Below, in pieces: positions 24,264 to 32,012 of a stretch of DNA of 32,012 nt. The stretch spans positions 1-32,012 of the forward strand of contig CALMEE010000006.1 of assembly GCA_937862885.1 (NCBI GenBank), written 5' to 3'. The DNA is from an uncultured Planctomycetaceae bacterium (GTDB taxonomy: Bacteria; Planctomycetota; Planctomycetia; Pirellulales; Pirellulaceae). Numbering within the stretch: position 1 is the first letter of the stretch; each line of letters begins with the position of its first letter. The notes beneath the pieces are model-generated. The model was not told where the DNA came from. It searched no databases and was given only the letters and a program-made list of their open reading frames with translations. Position numbers and translations under genes: made by a program.

Positions 24264-25448
24264 TCAAACCACCCAACAAATGTCTTTCTCTGGGGCATAC
24301 CGAAAAACCTGGCCGGACGTGATTGATACTGTCAAATGACGCGCCAATTCCGAGTGATGCTCGTTGATTCGCTGTATGTCGCGAGCTACTGCCATCGAAA
24401 CGGAATTTCTAATCTTTTCGGCATCTGTCTTCTTTCGAGAACGGCCACTTAAACCGAAAGCGCGAGCAAGTTCGCTGGTTAGCATATCTTTTTCCTTCTC
24501 CAATTGGTCAATTTGGCCAAAGTCGTTGTTTGCTCTTGCTTCCTCAAGTTCTTGCAACAATTCCCGGTAGCGGCGGCCATACTCCGCTTTTGTCTGTTCA
24601 TCCAAAACCTCACCCGATGAACCTATAGTAATCAGTGGATCAATTCCGGCTCGAGCTGCCAACAACTGAACGGCAGTGATGTCCCGATTCGGTTCGGTTA
24701 ACAGTCGGGCTATGTAACCTAAACCGACAGTGCCTTTCACGAAAACTGTGGTTCCGCCGTACCTTAGTTGCCAAAATTCGCCTCTGAGCCTAAAGATTTG
24801 CTCGGCTTCATTTGACTGGGAAATGACCATTTCACAGAGAAACTCTGCACGCAGTACCAATCTATCTTCCTCCGCTTCGAATGCCGAGAAAAGCGGCATT
24901 GCGGCTGCGAACCCAGTCTCATCAAACAGTTGGTCACCAATTGCAATTAGAATTGTCCCGGTCGGAATAACCTTGTAACGTAGTTCCGAAGACTGAGACT
25001 TCGTCAAAACTTGCGTGTTGTTCAACAAGACTAATCGGTAGACCTTGCCCTCAATCTGGACTGCGCCAATCGACCATGCCAAACCAGGAAGTAATTCGAT
25101 CGGCGATGCAGCAGGTGACAACCCGAGTGCCAAGTTTCGTACAAGGCACCGAAAATCTATCGTCCAGCGCCGAAGATTTTCTTCCGCAATTTCCACCCAA
25201 CCTGCCTCCTCGCACGGAATTCGAAAAACCACTCGGCTATCGTGCAATTTCACTCGAACCACTTCCTCCACATGTCCTAAGTGACAAGCATCACAGGCCA
25301 CGTTCGAGGCCGGCCGTGTTGGAACGATAACTTTCGCATCAAGCAAAAAATGCTGGTGAGAACCCAGCAACTCCTCAACATCGTGCCAGGTCAAGGAAGG
25401 CTGTTCCTCGGTCAACAGAAGACTAAGCTTGCTGAGTAATTTGGACAC
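24264..25448 (-). CDS. Unknown protein with Cys/His N-terminal site and coiled C-terminal module
   Basis: A GTG at 25448 starts a 394-residue protein, with GGGAG upstream and a 26-nt overlap with the preceding 401-aa gene. The N-terminal third holds CDACHLGH (C52, C55, H57, H59) and a later IPC (C79), a possible zinc site, followed by EAGWVEI and LPGLAWSIGAV. The C-terminal part has WQLRYGGTTVFVKGTVGLGYIARLL, then a charged helical segment YRELLQELEEARANNDFGQIDQLEKE, and ends SELARHLTVSITSGQVFRYAPE. From memory, a similar C-terminal arrangement occurs in bacterial regulatory or signalling proteins of other phyla, but I cannot name a domain. No catalytic motif is visible. It is the last gene of the minus-strand run and probably acts with the 401-aa partner. 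Confidence 0.75.
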   Translation of the reverse strand: MSKLLSKLSLLLTEEQPSLTWHDVEELLGSHQHFLLDAKVIVPTRPASNVACDACHLGHVEEVVRVKLHDSRVVFRIPCEEAGWVEIAEENLRRWTIDFRCLVRNLALGLSPAASPIELLPGLAWSIGAVQIEGKVYRLVLLNNTQVLTKSQSSELRYKVIPTGTILIAIGDQLFDETGFAAAMPLFSAFEAEEDRLVLRAEFLCEMVISQSNEAEQIFRLRGEFWQLRYGGTTVFVKGTVGLGYIARLLTEPNRDITAVQLLAARAGIDPLITIGSSGEVLDEQTKAEYGRRYRELLQELEEARANNDFGQIDQLEKEKDMLTSELARAFGLSGRSRKKTDAEKIRNSVSMAVARDIQRINEHHSELARHLTVSITSGQVFRYAPEKDICWVV

Positions 25449-26628
25449 GATCCACTCCCCACAATCTCAAATACTTTTCCGCCAATTCTCTGGCAGCCTC
25501 AGGTTTGCTTTTCAAATTGCTGGAATTCGGCGACGAAAGCTCGAACGAGAGCGACTTGGGTAGAGTCTCCAACTCCTGATCGAAGCTGAATTTGAACCCC
25601 ACCTGCGTGACATCCAAGATCGACAAGGGGAGACGCTGCTGGTTCAAATAGCGATCTAGCATATCATAAATGTCATCAGGGCTACCGTCCGCGTTCGCCT
25701 CTAAGGTAATTCGTCTGCCGGGAGATCCTTTGACGTTTAACCTGAGTTTTCGTACTCGCACGGACACGATTCCGTCAGCGGGATCGGTGGCAAACTGAAA
25801 ATCGCGTCGAATCAAACCGTTGAGTTCATAAGGATGGGAATTGCGATCCTCTGGCCCAATTTCAATTCCCAGGATGACACGGCAAAAAATTTCCTGGATG
25901 GGAATGTAAACTTTCTTGCCGCCACGCACGAACATCTCCAGCGAACCGTTTTCTTGGTCGTAAACCAAGACGAGTTCAAAGGCTCGACGTTCCGGTCTTC
26001 GGTCAAATTCCCCTGCGTCATCTAAAGTGACATACGTGTCAGCGTAATCGTCCAAGTATGCGAAAAAATAGTGTGAACCACTTGCTCGAGTGTAACGTTC
26101 AATCTGACAGTATCGACCTCTGGCCTGCGAAGCAACGAAGAAGGCCGCGAATGCCAGTTCTAATTCCCTGATACGATCGCTGGACGTTTCCGGCTGGAAG
26201 TTGGGGATATCGCATCGTTTGATCCAATACCTACCCCTTGACATGCTATCAGCACGTGCAAAACGCACAGCCAAATTCCATAAATCATTGGCCCGCAAAT
26301 AGGTCCATACTGCTTTGTCGTATCGGCTTTCGTAGGTGTCCAACTCATCAATCAAGGTTTGATTACCTTGTCGAACCGCTTCCTCAATGATGGCTCGGAT
26401 TCCTTCATCGCCAGTTGCCATATCGTTGACTTCGTGAAGCACGATTTCGATTTCTCGCCGCTCCGATTCGTCCATCTCCTGCCAATAGAAAAACACTGGC
26501 TCGATCTCTGTTTCTGTGAGATCATCCCAGGGAATTGCTGTTTCATGTCCATGGGACATGAAAAGATCATTCAGAAGGTTGTTGGAGATTTGGCGAAGAA
26601 CGCGTTTGGGATCAAAATTGCCGGCCAT
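25423..26628 (-). CDS. Unknown 401-residue protein coupled to the 394-aa gene
   Basis: An excellent ribosome site (AAAGGAGG, 5 nt before the ATG at 26628) supports this start. The protein is acidic and largely soluble, with no signal peptide or membrane helix. Residues 1-90 are helical and Glu-rich (EMDESERREIEIVLHEVND). Residues about 95-170 contain WTYLRANDLWNLAVRFARAD. The C-terminal half has strand-rich segments (FELVLVYDQENGSLEMFVRGGKKVYIPIQEIFCRVILG, then VSVRVRKLRLNVKG). No known motif was recognised. It overlaps the 394-aa gene by 26 nt, which implies coupled translation and probably a complex. It lies 63 bp downstream of an ImmA/IrrE gene, so its role may be controlled by that protease/regulator pair. 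This is inference. Confidence 0.75.
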   Translation of the reverse strand: MAGNFDPKRVLRQISNNLLNDLFMSHGHETAIPWDDLTETEIEPVFFYWQEMDESERREIEIVLHEVNDMATGDEGIRAIIEEAVRQGNQTLIDELDTYESRYDKAVWTYLRANDLWNLAVRFARADSMSRGRYWIKRCDIPNFQPETSSDRIRELELAFAAFFVASQARGRYCQIERYTRASGSHYFFAYLDDYADTYVTLDDAGEFDRRPERRAFELVLVYDQENGSLEMFVRGGKKVYIPIQEIFCRVILGIEIGPEDRNSHPYELNGLIRRDFQFATDPADGIVSVRVRKLRLNVKGSPGRRITLEANADGSPDDIYDMLDRYLNQQRLPLSILDVTQVGFKFSFDQELETLPKSLSFELSSPNSSNLKSKPEAARELAEKYLRLWGVDRVQITQQA

Positions 26629-26691
26629 AGAGGCCTCCTTTCCAAAAATGTGTCTCCGTTCGATGAACAGTAAACACTAGGGTCAAAAAAA

Positions 26692-27450
26692 TTAGTCGAA
26701 TAACGAGGGTTCTCGTTTTCGTACCAGTAATTTCATTCCTTCCAATCGGATGCGCATGGCATCCGTGGAAACTTCGAATTGTTCCGCCAGCGGACGGCAG
26801 GCATATTCAAACAACATATTCTCAGTTGCTTTTTCTCCTGATTTCATCCCGCCACGCCGCAAGAGTTCAGCGGTTAGAATCTGCTGACTTCTTTCAAGCA
26901 AATCCTCCAGGTAAATTGGCTCCATGTTCCCTCGCCATTGATGCCAAGCCCGTTTAATGAATTCACGTGGCATCAACAGGCAGGACGCAAATCGATTGGC
27001 CTGATACTCGATTGGGTCGTTATCGCTTGACCGACAAATGTACTCAGGACGTTGGGCATTCTCTGGCAGTAGGGTCAACTGGTTTGCTCGCCGTTGAAAC
27101 AGGTGTCGATGCAATCGCCAGTGACCAGCCTCATGAGCCAAAGTAAATCGGTAACGACCGAGCATGGCGGGATTATCGGTGGGTTCCAGTCGCTGGTCGA
27201 TTCCGACACGCCGCTCATTTACCCATAGTGCACCATGAACATCGTCGACGCCAAACTCTTGAACGAAATCGTCAAAGGTGAGTTTGAGTTCGAGGTACAG
27301 CTCGACAATCTCATCAACTGGAACAGGTGGATCGATAACTGGTGAGTATTTTCGGCCGTATTCGGCAAGGAGCAAACTCGCTTCCTCTTCAAACTCGTGG
27401 TCTCGCATAAATCGCAATTTCCGTCCTTTGGAACTCCAATTACTTTTCAC
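26692..27450 (-). CDS. ImmA/IrrE-type zinc metallopeptidase
   Basis: The GTG at 27450 is preferred because GGGAGG lies 8 nt upstream. An ATG at 27468 lacks a ribosome site, and an ATG at 27408 is a shorter alternative. The 252-residue protein has the HExxH zinc motif as HEAGH (residues 106-110) and a downstream acidic residue in DPIEYQANRFASCLLMP (E148), the standard ImmA/IrrE arrangement. The N-terminus has PPVPVDEIVELY, also typical. Such proteases cleave a partner XRE repressor after a stress or DNA-damage signal, as in ICEBs1 ImmA and Deinococcus IrrE/PprI. The XRE gene here overlaps its 5' end, so that is the probable substrate. The C-terminal 80 residues are helical and may sense the signal. 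Confidence 0.9.
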   Translation of the reverse strand: MKSNWSSKGRKLRFMRDHEFEEEASLLLAEYGRKYSPVIDPPVPVDEIVELYLELKLTFDDFVQEFGVDDVHGALWVNERRVGIDQRLEPTDNPAMLGRYRFTLAHEAGHWRLHRHLFQRRANQLTLLPENAQRPEYICRSSDNDPIEYQANRFASCLLMPREFIKRAWHQWRGNMEPIYLEDLLERSQQILTAELLRRGGMKSGEKATENMLFEYACRPLAEQFEVSTDAMRIRLEGMKLLVRKREPSLFD

Positions 27451-27829
27451 TGGACTCGCCTCCCTCATCGCCGGGTTGTCGTTTTAGCTCTTCCACTGCC
27501 TTCCGAATCTTCCTCAGTTGTTCCGGAGACATGCCACGAAGTGCTCTTAGAATATCCGGCACTTGTGTAGGAGCGTCATGAATGATTTCCGGCAAGTCCT
27601 CCGTAATTCGACCAGCCAAAGCTGTCCACTCGTCCACGTTTTCATCAAGCAATTCGGCCATCCGTTTGACTCGATCTGCGGTCGGAGGATCGACATTCGA
27701 TTGCTCGACCTGCGAAAGGTAGGTGGGGCTGACACCAACCGCCTGTGCAAATTTGCGCAAACTAAATCCCCTTTCTATCCGCTTTTCCCGGAGCAATTCG
27801 CCGAACGTCCTTGGACTACTGTTGGTCAT
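27440..27829 (-). CDS. XRE-family transcriptional regulator
   Basis: This 129-residue protein has a helix-turn-helix of the Cro/C1 type at about residues 8-65 (LREKRIERGFSLRKFAQAVGVSPTYLSQVEQ, then RVKRMAELLD). The C-terminal half (about 70-129) contains a charged helical stretch, SPEQLRKIRKAVEELKRQ, and a flexible acidic tail. Its last codons overlap the start of the ImmA/IrrE gene, as in known repressor-protease pairs. It probably represses this gene group until the protease inactivates it. The ATG at 27829 lacks a strong ribosome site. The 52-bp gap to the upstream HEPN-like gene may hold its own promoter. Confidence 0.9.
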   Translation of the reverse strand: MTNSSPRTFGELLREKRIERGFSLRKFAQAVGVSPTYLSQVEQSNVDPPTADRVKRMAELLDENVDEWTALAGRITEDLPEIIHDAPTQVPDILRALRGMSPEQLRKIRKAVEELKRQPGDEGGESSEK

Positions 27830-27881
27830 TACTGTGTCTTCTGTTGGATTCTTGATACAGAATCAATCATTGCTTTTGGAT

Positions 27882-28913
27882 TCATGGTTGTCCCAAGCTG
27901 GCAATATGTGAGGTCAATCCATTTGCCAGCCTCTCAACAAGTTCGGCCAATCGCATTACCGCTGGCTCTTGGATCACCAAGCGTTGACCGATTCGGTAGG
28001 TTCGATCCCCACTCTTGTCGATATACGCCTGATCGATTACGCCTTCACAATGGTTCAGCTTGTGGCGCTGTTGGAAAAATAGATTGAGTTGCTCCATCTC
28101 GCGGGGGTCCAAAACATCTTCATATCCGATGCCTATCGCTGCTTTCCAGACGACCGTCGATTCCGCAAGATTCTGGAAGAGATTAGTGCGAACCTTGACA
28201 CTTGTAGTTTTAGGTGCAACTTCGAACATCGCCTCGGCAAAACGTTGAAACGAGGCAACCAATTTAACGAGTCCGTTTTCCAGCAATTGTCGGCAAGTGT
28301 CTGCTGCGGCGTCTTTTCCAGCAGCCTCTTCGACAGTTCGCCTGATATTTGGTAGATGAGCAATCGTTGTTCGGACTCCTTCGACAGCCGCTGCGAAGGT
28401 CGATCTCGCGTTGTTGGAACCGCAGGAAGGACAAAAAAAGGATGCGCCTAGTGAGCTGTATCTGCAACCACATTCCTCGCAAATAAATTCTTGCCGCATC
28501 TCTTCGGCTGCTTTTGGTGGAATGAGAATCACTGCGCTCTCAGGCTTGACTTGCATCGATATGGAAATCAGTCCACCGCGAGGCTGGCGTGAATTGAAAG
28601 AACGAGCATCTTCAACCATGGCCTTTTTGACAATCTTTTTCAAATGAGCCATTCCGGCTCGTTTGATGTAATTTTCTTGGGAATTGGTGTTCCACTCTGT
28701 GGATGGAGCTTCGTGTCGACAAAACGGGCAGAATACGACGTCGTCTCGAACTTTGTCACGCCAGTCATCAAGAGAAATCTTGAAAGTCGCCCGACATTTC
28801 CTGGAGGGGCATTGTCGATCCAATTGACCATTGTCGTCCACCGAAATCTGGATTGGTACCAATACGCCACGTTCTAGCTTTTTCAATTCACGAAGCAACT
28901 TATCAAACATCAC
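27882..28913 (-). CDS. Zinc-ribbon protein with C-terminal HEPN-like RHxxxH motif
   Basis: The 343-residue protein starts directly after the hsdS stop, with GGGAGG 6 nt before the ATG. Residues 35-65 hold C35, C40, C62 and C65 (CPSRKC, CPFC). Residues 145-164 hold C145, C148, C161 and C164 (CEECGC, CPSCG). Both look like zinc ribbons. The C-terminal region is helical and contains RHKLNH (R283 to H288), an R-x4-H arrangement typical of HEPN ribonuclease domains. It is followed by GVIDQAYI and a helix ending AELVERLANGL, which matches the usual HEPN layout. HEPN proteins in defence loci often cleave RNA. I infer a nucleic-acid-binding RNase effector or toxin tied to the R-M operon. The domain call rests on motif pattern only. 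Confidence 0.65.
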   Translation of the reverse strand: MMFDKLLRELKKLERGVLVPIQISVDDNGQLDRQCPSRKCRATFKISLDDWRDKVRDDVVFCPFCRHEAPSTEWNTNSQENYIKRAGMAHLKKIVKKAMVEDARSFNSRQPRGGLISISMQVKPESAVILIPPKAAEEMRQEFICEECGCRYSSLGASFFCPSCGSNNARSTFAAAVEGVRTTIAHLPNIRRTVEEAAGKDAAADTCRQLLENGLVKLVASFQRFAEAMFEVAPKTTSVKVRTNLFQNLAESTVVWKAAIGIGYEDVLDPREMEQLNLFFQQRHKLNHCEGVIDQAYIDKSGDRTYRIGQRLVIQEPAVMRLAELVERLANGLTSHIASLGQP

Positions 28914-30071
28914 CTACAAACCTCCCTGAAATGCTCTATCCAATATCGAGGGAACGAGTGCGTCAATCTCCGCGTCTGAACGCTCGAGAGTCTGCCGCAT
29001 TTCCCGTACTTTGAGTATGAGGCGATCAAATTTGATTTGACTGTCATACTGGGGCACTGGAACGTCAATTTCAGCAAGCTTATTCAATCCCAGTGTTCGA
29101 TTTCTTCCTGCTCCCCCCGGCGAGGCCGCTCCAATGCGCTCTAATCCTTCAGACGTCAGAAAATAGAAACAAAGAAAATCAGCCGTTGCAATACCTTTGT
29201 CTGGTACACACGTGATAAATCGGTGCGAGCCGAATCTACCTGAATCTTCAGGTTGAGCGACTGCGATGGCACCTTCCCAAGCGAATACATTGCTGAAGAC
29301 CAAATCTCCCGGCTCGATACTGTAAAGTTTCTTTGAGCCAACTTCCAGATAATCCAAGGCGGGTTTGTGAAAAGTGCCCTTACCGTAGGATCGTATTCCT
29401 AGCTCTGGATATGTATCGCCGACTTCAAGTTTCGCAGGCCTACGAACAAGCGGGGCAACAATCGACATCTTCTTACGAGGAGCATGGAATGTTATCTGAG
29501 AGAATCGACTTCGAAGCATTGCGTTTGCTTTTTCGACTTGCAGTTGCCTAGTGATTCTGACTTCGTCAAGTTTTGCGACAAGGCTATCGATTCGGGCCAC
29601 GATGCGACGCTGCTCCTCAAGCGGTGGCAGCGGGATATTTGCTGCAAGCAATGTTTTCGGACGAACAGCTGCGTATCCGGTTGTCCCAAATGCCTGAGAG
29701 CCCAGCTCTTCTTGAAGATAATTTGCCCTAAAGATTGCGTGCAACCACCCTGGCTCAACTCTATCGCGATTGACATCAAAGAGAAAAAAGTGGCTGGTGC
29801 AAAGAGCGCCCTCGCCTTCATCAGGCACGATACCAATTGCACCCTTCTTGCCCCATATTTCAGAGAGAATAACTTGACCCGCCTTTGCCACCTGATGACG
29901 CTTCATCTTCAGCGATGTACCGTCTGCAGGAGAATCAAGGACGACTCCCTTTCCATAGAGCTTCACCGAAAGCTTGGGGTATTGACGCGGCTCTGGTTGG
30001 GCGATGTAACCACGAAATTGATCCAAGACTTCCCCCAAATGTACAACCGGCCATCTTTTGTCGGCATTCAT
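28914..30071 (-). CDS. hsdS: Type I restriction-modification specificity subunit (HsdS)
   Basis: The 385-residue protein has two target-recognition domains and two conserved helical regions. TRD1 begins KLSVKLYGKGV (about residues 33-43) and TRD2 begins ELGIRSYGKGT (about 223-233). The central conserved region reads PLPPLEEQRRIVARIDSLVAKLDEV (about 147-171). The C-terminal one includes DVPVPQYDSQIKFDRLILKVREMRQTL and ends LVPSILDRAFQGGL. This is the standard HsdS layout, which sets the bipartite DNA target for the methylase. The start lies in an ATGA overlap with the DUF1016 gene stop, and the zinc-ribbon gene begins at its own stop. Confidence 0.93.
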   Translation of the reverse strand: MNADKRWPVVHLGEVLDQFRGYIAQPEPRQYPKLSVKLYGKGVVLDSPADGTSLKMKRHQVAKAGQVILSEIWGKKGAIGIVPDEGEGALCTSHFFLFDVNRDRVEPGWLHAIFRANYLQEELGSQAFGTTGYAAVRPKTLLAANIPLPPLEEQRRIVARIDSLVAKLDEVRITRQLQVEKANAMLRSRFSQITFHAPRKKMSIVAPLVRRPAKLEVGDTYPELGIRSYGKGTFHKPALDYLEVGSKKLYSIEPGDLVFSNVFAWEGAIAVAQPEDSGRFGSHRFITCVPDKGIATADFLCFYFLTSEGLERIGAASPGGAGRNRTLGLNKLAEIDVPVPQYDSQIKFDRLILKVREMRQTLERSDAEIDALVPSILDRAFQGGL

Positions 30072-31369
30072 TTTCGGCCTCCCTTCCGCTTTTTCGTTTT
30101 GCGTTTCGTCGGCGGGGTGCGGCGTTCGAGTGCGGCCTGTGTTCGCTCCAGTTCCGCTGCTAGAGTTTTCTCGTCTGGTAACGTCATCAGGTACTCTGCG
30201 GCAAGCACCTTATCGGGCAGCCGATCGAGCGTGTAATGGGCAACAGCGTGGTTGTGCTGGGCGCACAAAACCAGACCGACCGGAGGATTTTCGCCGGGTC
30301 GAGTCCAGTGCTCGGCAGCGTAACCAAGGTAGAGCAACATCTGTCCGGCATCGGCATGCGTGAACTTGCCGACCTTTAGGTCGATCACCACCAGACACCG
30401 CAGTGTGCGGTGAAAAAACACAAGATCGACTCGGTACCACTCATCGTCAATCCGCAGCCGTTTCTGGCGACCGACAAACGTGAAGTCGCCCCCCAATTCC
30501 AGCAGGAACGATTCCAATTGCCGGATCAAAGCCTCTTCGAGATCGGTTTCGGAATACTCGTCCTTCAAACCGAGGAATTCAAGTACCAGCGGGTCTTTAA
30601 TTTCTTCTTCGGGAGTGAGCCTTTCGCCGTCTTGCGGTATGGCTCCTTTTTTCAGCATGGCCCCTTTGTTGCGTGAGGCGAGGGTTCGCTCGTAGAACAG
30701 CGTGCTGATCTGGCGGTCGAGTTGACGCACACTCCATCCGCCGCGCAGGGCTTCGTTTTCGTAAAATTTTCGGGCCTCGGGCTTGTCGACCTTGAGCAGC
30801 CGCACGTAATGCGACCAAGGGAGCGGGAACAGGGCGGAGAGCTGGCGGAGGCTTGATTCTTCAGACGGTGCGCGAACAATTACGGAATCCGCGAATTGCG
30901 CAGACCGTGTCTGCGTATCGCCGGATTTTCCAGACGGTGTCTGGGAAATCTGGCGGCTAGTTGCTTCTGCCAAATGGTCAGACGACGTCTGACCGATTCC
31001 GGTCGGTTCCAAAAGGCCAGACAGTGTCTGACCTATTCCCACCTCCCGATAGACGATGTAGAACTTCTTGAACTGCTTCAGATTCGTCAGCCCAAAACCT
31101 CTTCCAAATCGCTTACGCAGATCGTCTGAAAGGTGCTTGAGAAGGCCCTCGCCATATTCAGCCCGTTCCGCGCCTTGCTGCTCGCCTTCGACAATCCGTC
31201 GGCCAATTTCCCAATAAGCGGCAGTCATGATGGCGTTGACGGCACGGGCGGACGTGCGGCGGGCGGATTCCAGGAGATCAACGACACCGGCCAGAACATC
31301 ATCGTAGCCCGCAGCGATGGCCGGGAGGGTATCGGAATGCGTGGATTTCTTCCGAGACGTGCGTTTCAT
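30068..31369 (-). CDS. DUF1016/YhcG-family PD-(D/E)xK nuclease
   Basis: The 433-residue protein matches the YhcG/DUF1016 family. The N-terminal domain includes AYWEIGRRIVEGEQQG and LSDDLRKRFGRGFGLTNLKQFKKFY (about residues 50-105). The C-terminal nuclease domain has D315 in YRVDLVFFHR and DLK (D330 to K332) in CLVVIDLKVGKF, the PD-(D/E)xK core. A Ser/Gln-rich insert at about 110-175 carries repeated QT-x-S motifs encoded by palindromic DNA. The basic tail is Lys/Arg-rich. ATGA overlaps couple it to hsdM upstream and hsdS downstream. YhcG-type genes are frequent passengers between hsdM and hsdS. They are thought to act with type I systems or as independent nucleases, and the exact role is unknown. 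Confidence 0.88.
   Translation of the reverse strand: MKRTSRKKSTHSDTLPAIAAGYDDVLAGVVDLLESARRTSARAVNAIMTAAYWEIGRRIVEGEQQGAERAEYGEGLLKHLSDDLRKRFGRGFGLTNLKQFKKFYIVYREVGIGQTLSGLLEPTGIGQTSSDHLAEATSRQISQTPSGKSGDTQTRSAQFADSVIVRAPSEESSLRQLSALFPLPWSHYVRLLKVDKPEARKFYENEALRGGWSVRQLDRQISTLFYERTLASRNKGAMLKKGAIPQDGERLTPEEEIKDPLVLEFLGLKDEYSETDLEEALIRQLESFLLELGGDFTFVGRQKRLRIDDEWYRVDLVFFHRTLRCLVVIDLKVGKFTHADAGQMLLYLGYAAEHWTRPGENPPVGLVLCAQHNHAVAHYTLDRLPDKVLAAEYLMTLPDEKTLAAELERTQAALERRTPPTKRKTKKRKGGRK
30862..31030 (-). repeat. Four to five in-frame palindromic repeats inside the DUF1016 gene
   Basis: The 13-bp near-palindromes CAGACCGTGTCTG (30901-30913), CAGACGGTGTCTG (30931-30943), CAGACGACGTCTG (30979-30991) and CAGACAGTGTCTG (31018-31030) lie in a row. 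A degenerate fifth copy begins at 30862. Spacings are 39, 30, 48 and 39 bp, all multiples of three. In the coding frame each gives Q-T-x-S. This is a mobile-palindrome-like insert in the linker between the two protein domains. Confidence 0.85.
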
Positions 31370-32012
31370 CCAACCTCCCCCGCCAGTTCGGCCCGAATCT
31401 CTTCCATAATCTCGATGATCCGCCGCTCCTTGGCGAGAATATCCTCGACAAGTTGCTCCGGCGGAAGATGTTCCAGTGCCTCGGCCCTGTTCGGATTCTT
31501 CAAATCGAGATTGCAGGAGATCAGCGTTTTAGCGTCGTCATACTTTAGGACATCCGCGACAGGAACTCGCCAGGCGTGATCATTTTCTTTACGCCGCTTA
31601 GACTGGAACCACTTGACGCAGTCAGCAAATTCGTCGTACTGCAGCGATTTGGTTTTGCTGTAACTCTTGCGACCTTCAGGAAGCGGAAGCTCATAGTACC
31701 AAATCTCTTTGGTTGGGCCACTGCGATCAAAAAACAGCAGGTTAGTCGGAATGGCCGTGTAAGGAGCAAAGACGCCGTTCGGCAGTCGCACAATCGTGTG
31801 CAAATTGAAATCCTTCAGCAATTCTTCCTTGATTCTCGCACAAACACCATCGCCAAACAACGTGCCGTTGGGTACGACAATTGCCGCTCGTCCGCCGCGT
31901 TCGCTTCCCGCACTCGGACGGCGAAGCTTGCGCATGATCAGCTGCAAAAACAGGAGAGCCGTTTCGCTGGTTTGTTTGTCCGCTGGAAAATTGCCACGAA
32001 TGCCCGCCTCTT
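31366..32012 (-). CDS. hsdM: Type I restriction-modification methyltransferase subunit (HsdM), C-terminal part
   Basis: The frame is open through the right edge, so only about the last 215 residues are present. They match the region after the catalytic NPPF motif of N6-adenine methylases: GIRGNFPADKQTSETALLFLQLIMRKLR-like sequence read from the edge, then AAIVVPNGTLFGDG, VRLPNGVFAPYTAIPTNLLFFDR, and a C-terminal helical segment with LPPEQLVEDILAKERRIIEIMEEI. The catalytic motif itself lies beyond the window. It methylates adenine with HsdS for target choice. The stop overlaps the DUF1016 start in ATGA. No hsdR is in the window, and it may lie upstream. Confidence 0.92.
   Translation of the reverse strand, partial: EAGIRGNFPADKQTSETALLFLQLIMRKLRRPSAGSERGGRAAIVVPNGTLFGDGVCARIKEELLKDFNLHTIVRLPNGVFAPYTAIPTNLLFFDRSGPTKEIWYYELPLPEGRKSYSKTKSLQYDEFADCVKWFQSKRRKENDHAWRVPVADVLKYDDAKTLISCNLDLKNPNRAEALEHLPPEQLVEDILAKERRIIEIMEEIRAELAGEVG

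Noticed and set aside
30862..31030. Possible CRISPR array because of regularly spaced short repeats
   Set aside because: Repeats are only 13 bp, spacers are short and uneven (17-35 bp), and the whole stretch is in-frame coding sequence of a nuclease.

Overview
The window looks like a chromosomal segment of a Planctomycetota bacterium (Pirellula/Rhodopirellula-like). This is an inference from gene content: Ser-rich Cys/Trp repeat proteins, two-pump heavy-metal RND clusters with His-rich lipoproteins, ECF sigma factors, and moderate GC. No rRNA, tRNA, CRISPR array or intact insertion sequence was seen.

Region 1 (1-4457, + strand) is a tight four-gene operon: the 3' part of a Ser-rich protein with Cys-rich modules, a GT4-type glycosyltransferase, a radical SAM protein with extra C-terminal cysteines, and a two-domain glycosyltransferase (GT-A plus GT-B-like). 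The layout suggests a secreted or surface/structural protein with dedicated modifying enzymes. A C-rich block and a composition shift lie inside the last gene. A convergent methyltransferase follows.

Region 2 (5269-23654) is a large heavy-metal efflux and sensing locus arranged around a roughly 290-bp divergent intergenic region at 17256-17548. Leftward (minus strand) run an outer-membrane factor, a CorE-like ECF sigma factor with a CxC linker and a Cys-rich tail, an HMA/MauE-like membrane protein, a lipoprotein with an HGG/TPQDGD module and two Cys-rich TRASH/YHS-like modules, a double-length adaptor holding two complete membrane-fusion modules, a CzcA/CusA-like RND pump, a second ECF sigma factor, and its membrane anti-sigma factor, which carries a regular CxC-x4-CxC-x4-CxC motif. 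Rightward run a His-rich exported protein, a conventional adaptor, a second RND pump with an extra block of about 75 residues, and a small lipoprotein sharing the HGG/TPQDGD module. One outer-membrane factor apparently serves two pumps.

Region 3 (23655-24263) is non-coding and rich in inverted repeats, including a probable terminator and a structured repeat-like segment.

Region 4 (24264-32012, all minus strand) is a defence-island-like run. In transcription order it holds hsdM (cut by the right edge), a DUF1016/YhcG PD-(D/E)xK nuclease gene carrying in-frame palindromic repeats, hsdS, a zinc-ribbon protein with a HEPN-like RHxxxH motif, an XRE regulator overlapping an ImmA/IrrE metallopeptidase, and two overlapping genes of unknown function (401 and 394 aa). 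Stop-start overlaps of 4 nt couple hsdM, the DUF1016 gene and hsdS, and the HEPN-like gene starts directly at the hsdS stop. The strongest candidates for undescribed biology are the zinc-ribbon HEPN gene in the type I R-M operon, the XRE-ImmA-401-394 module, the tandem adaptor, and the CxC-repeat anti-sigma factor.
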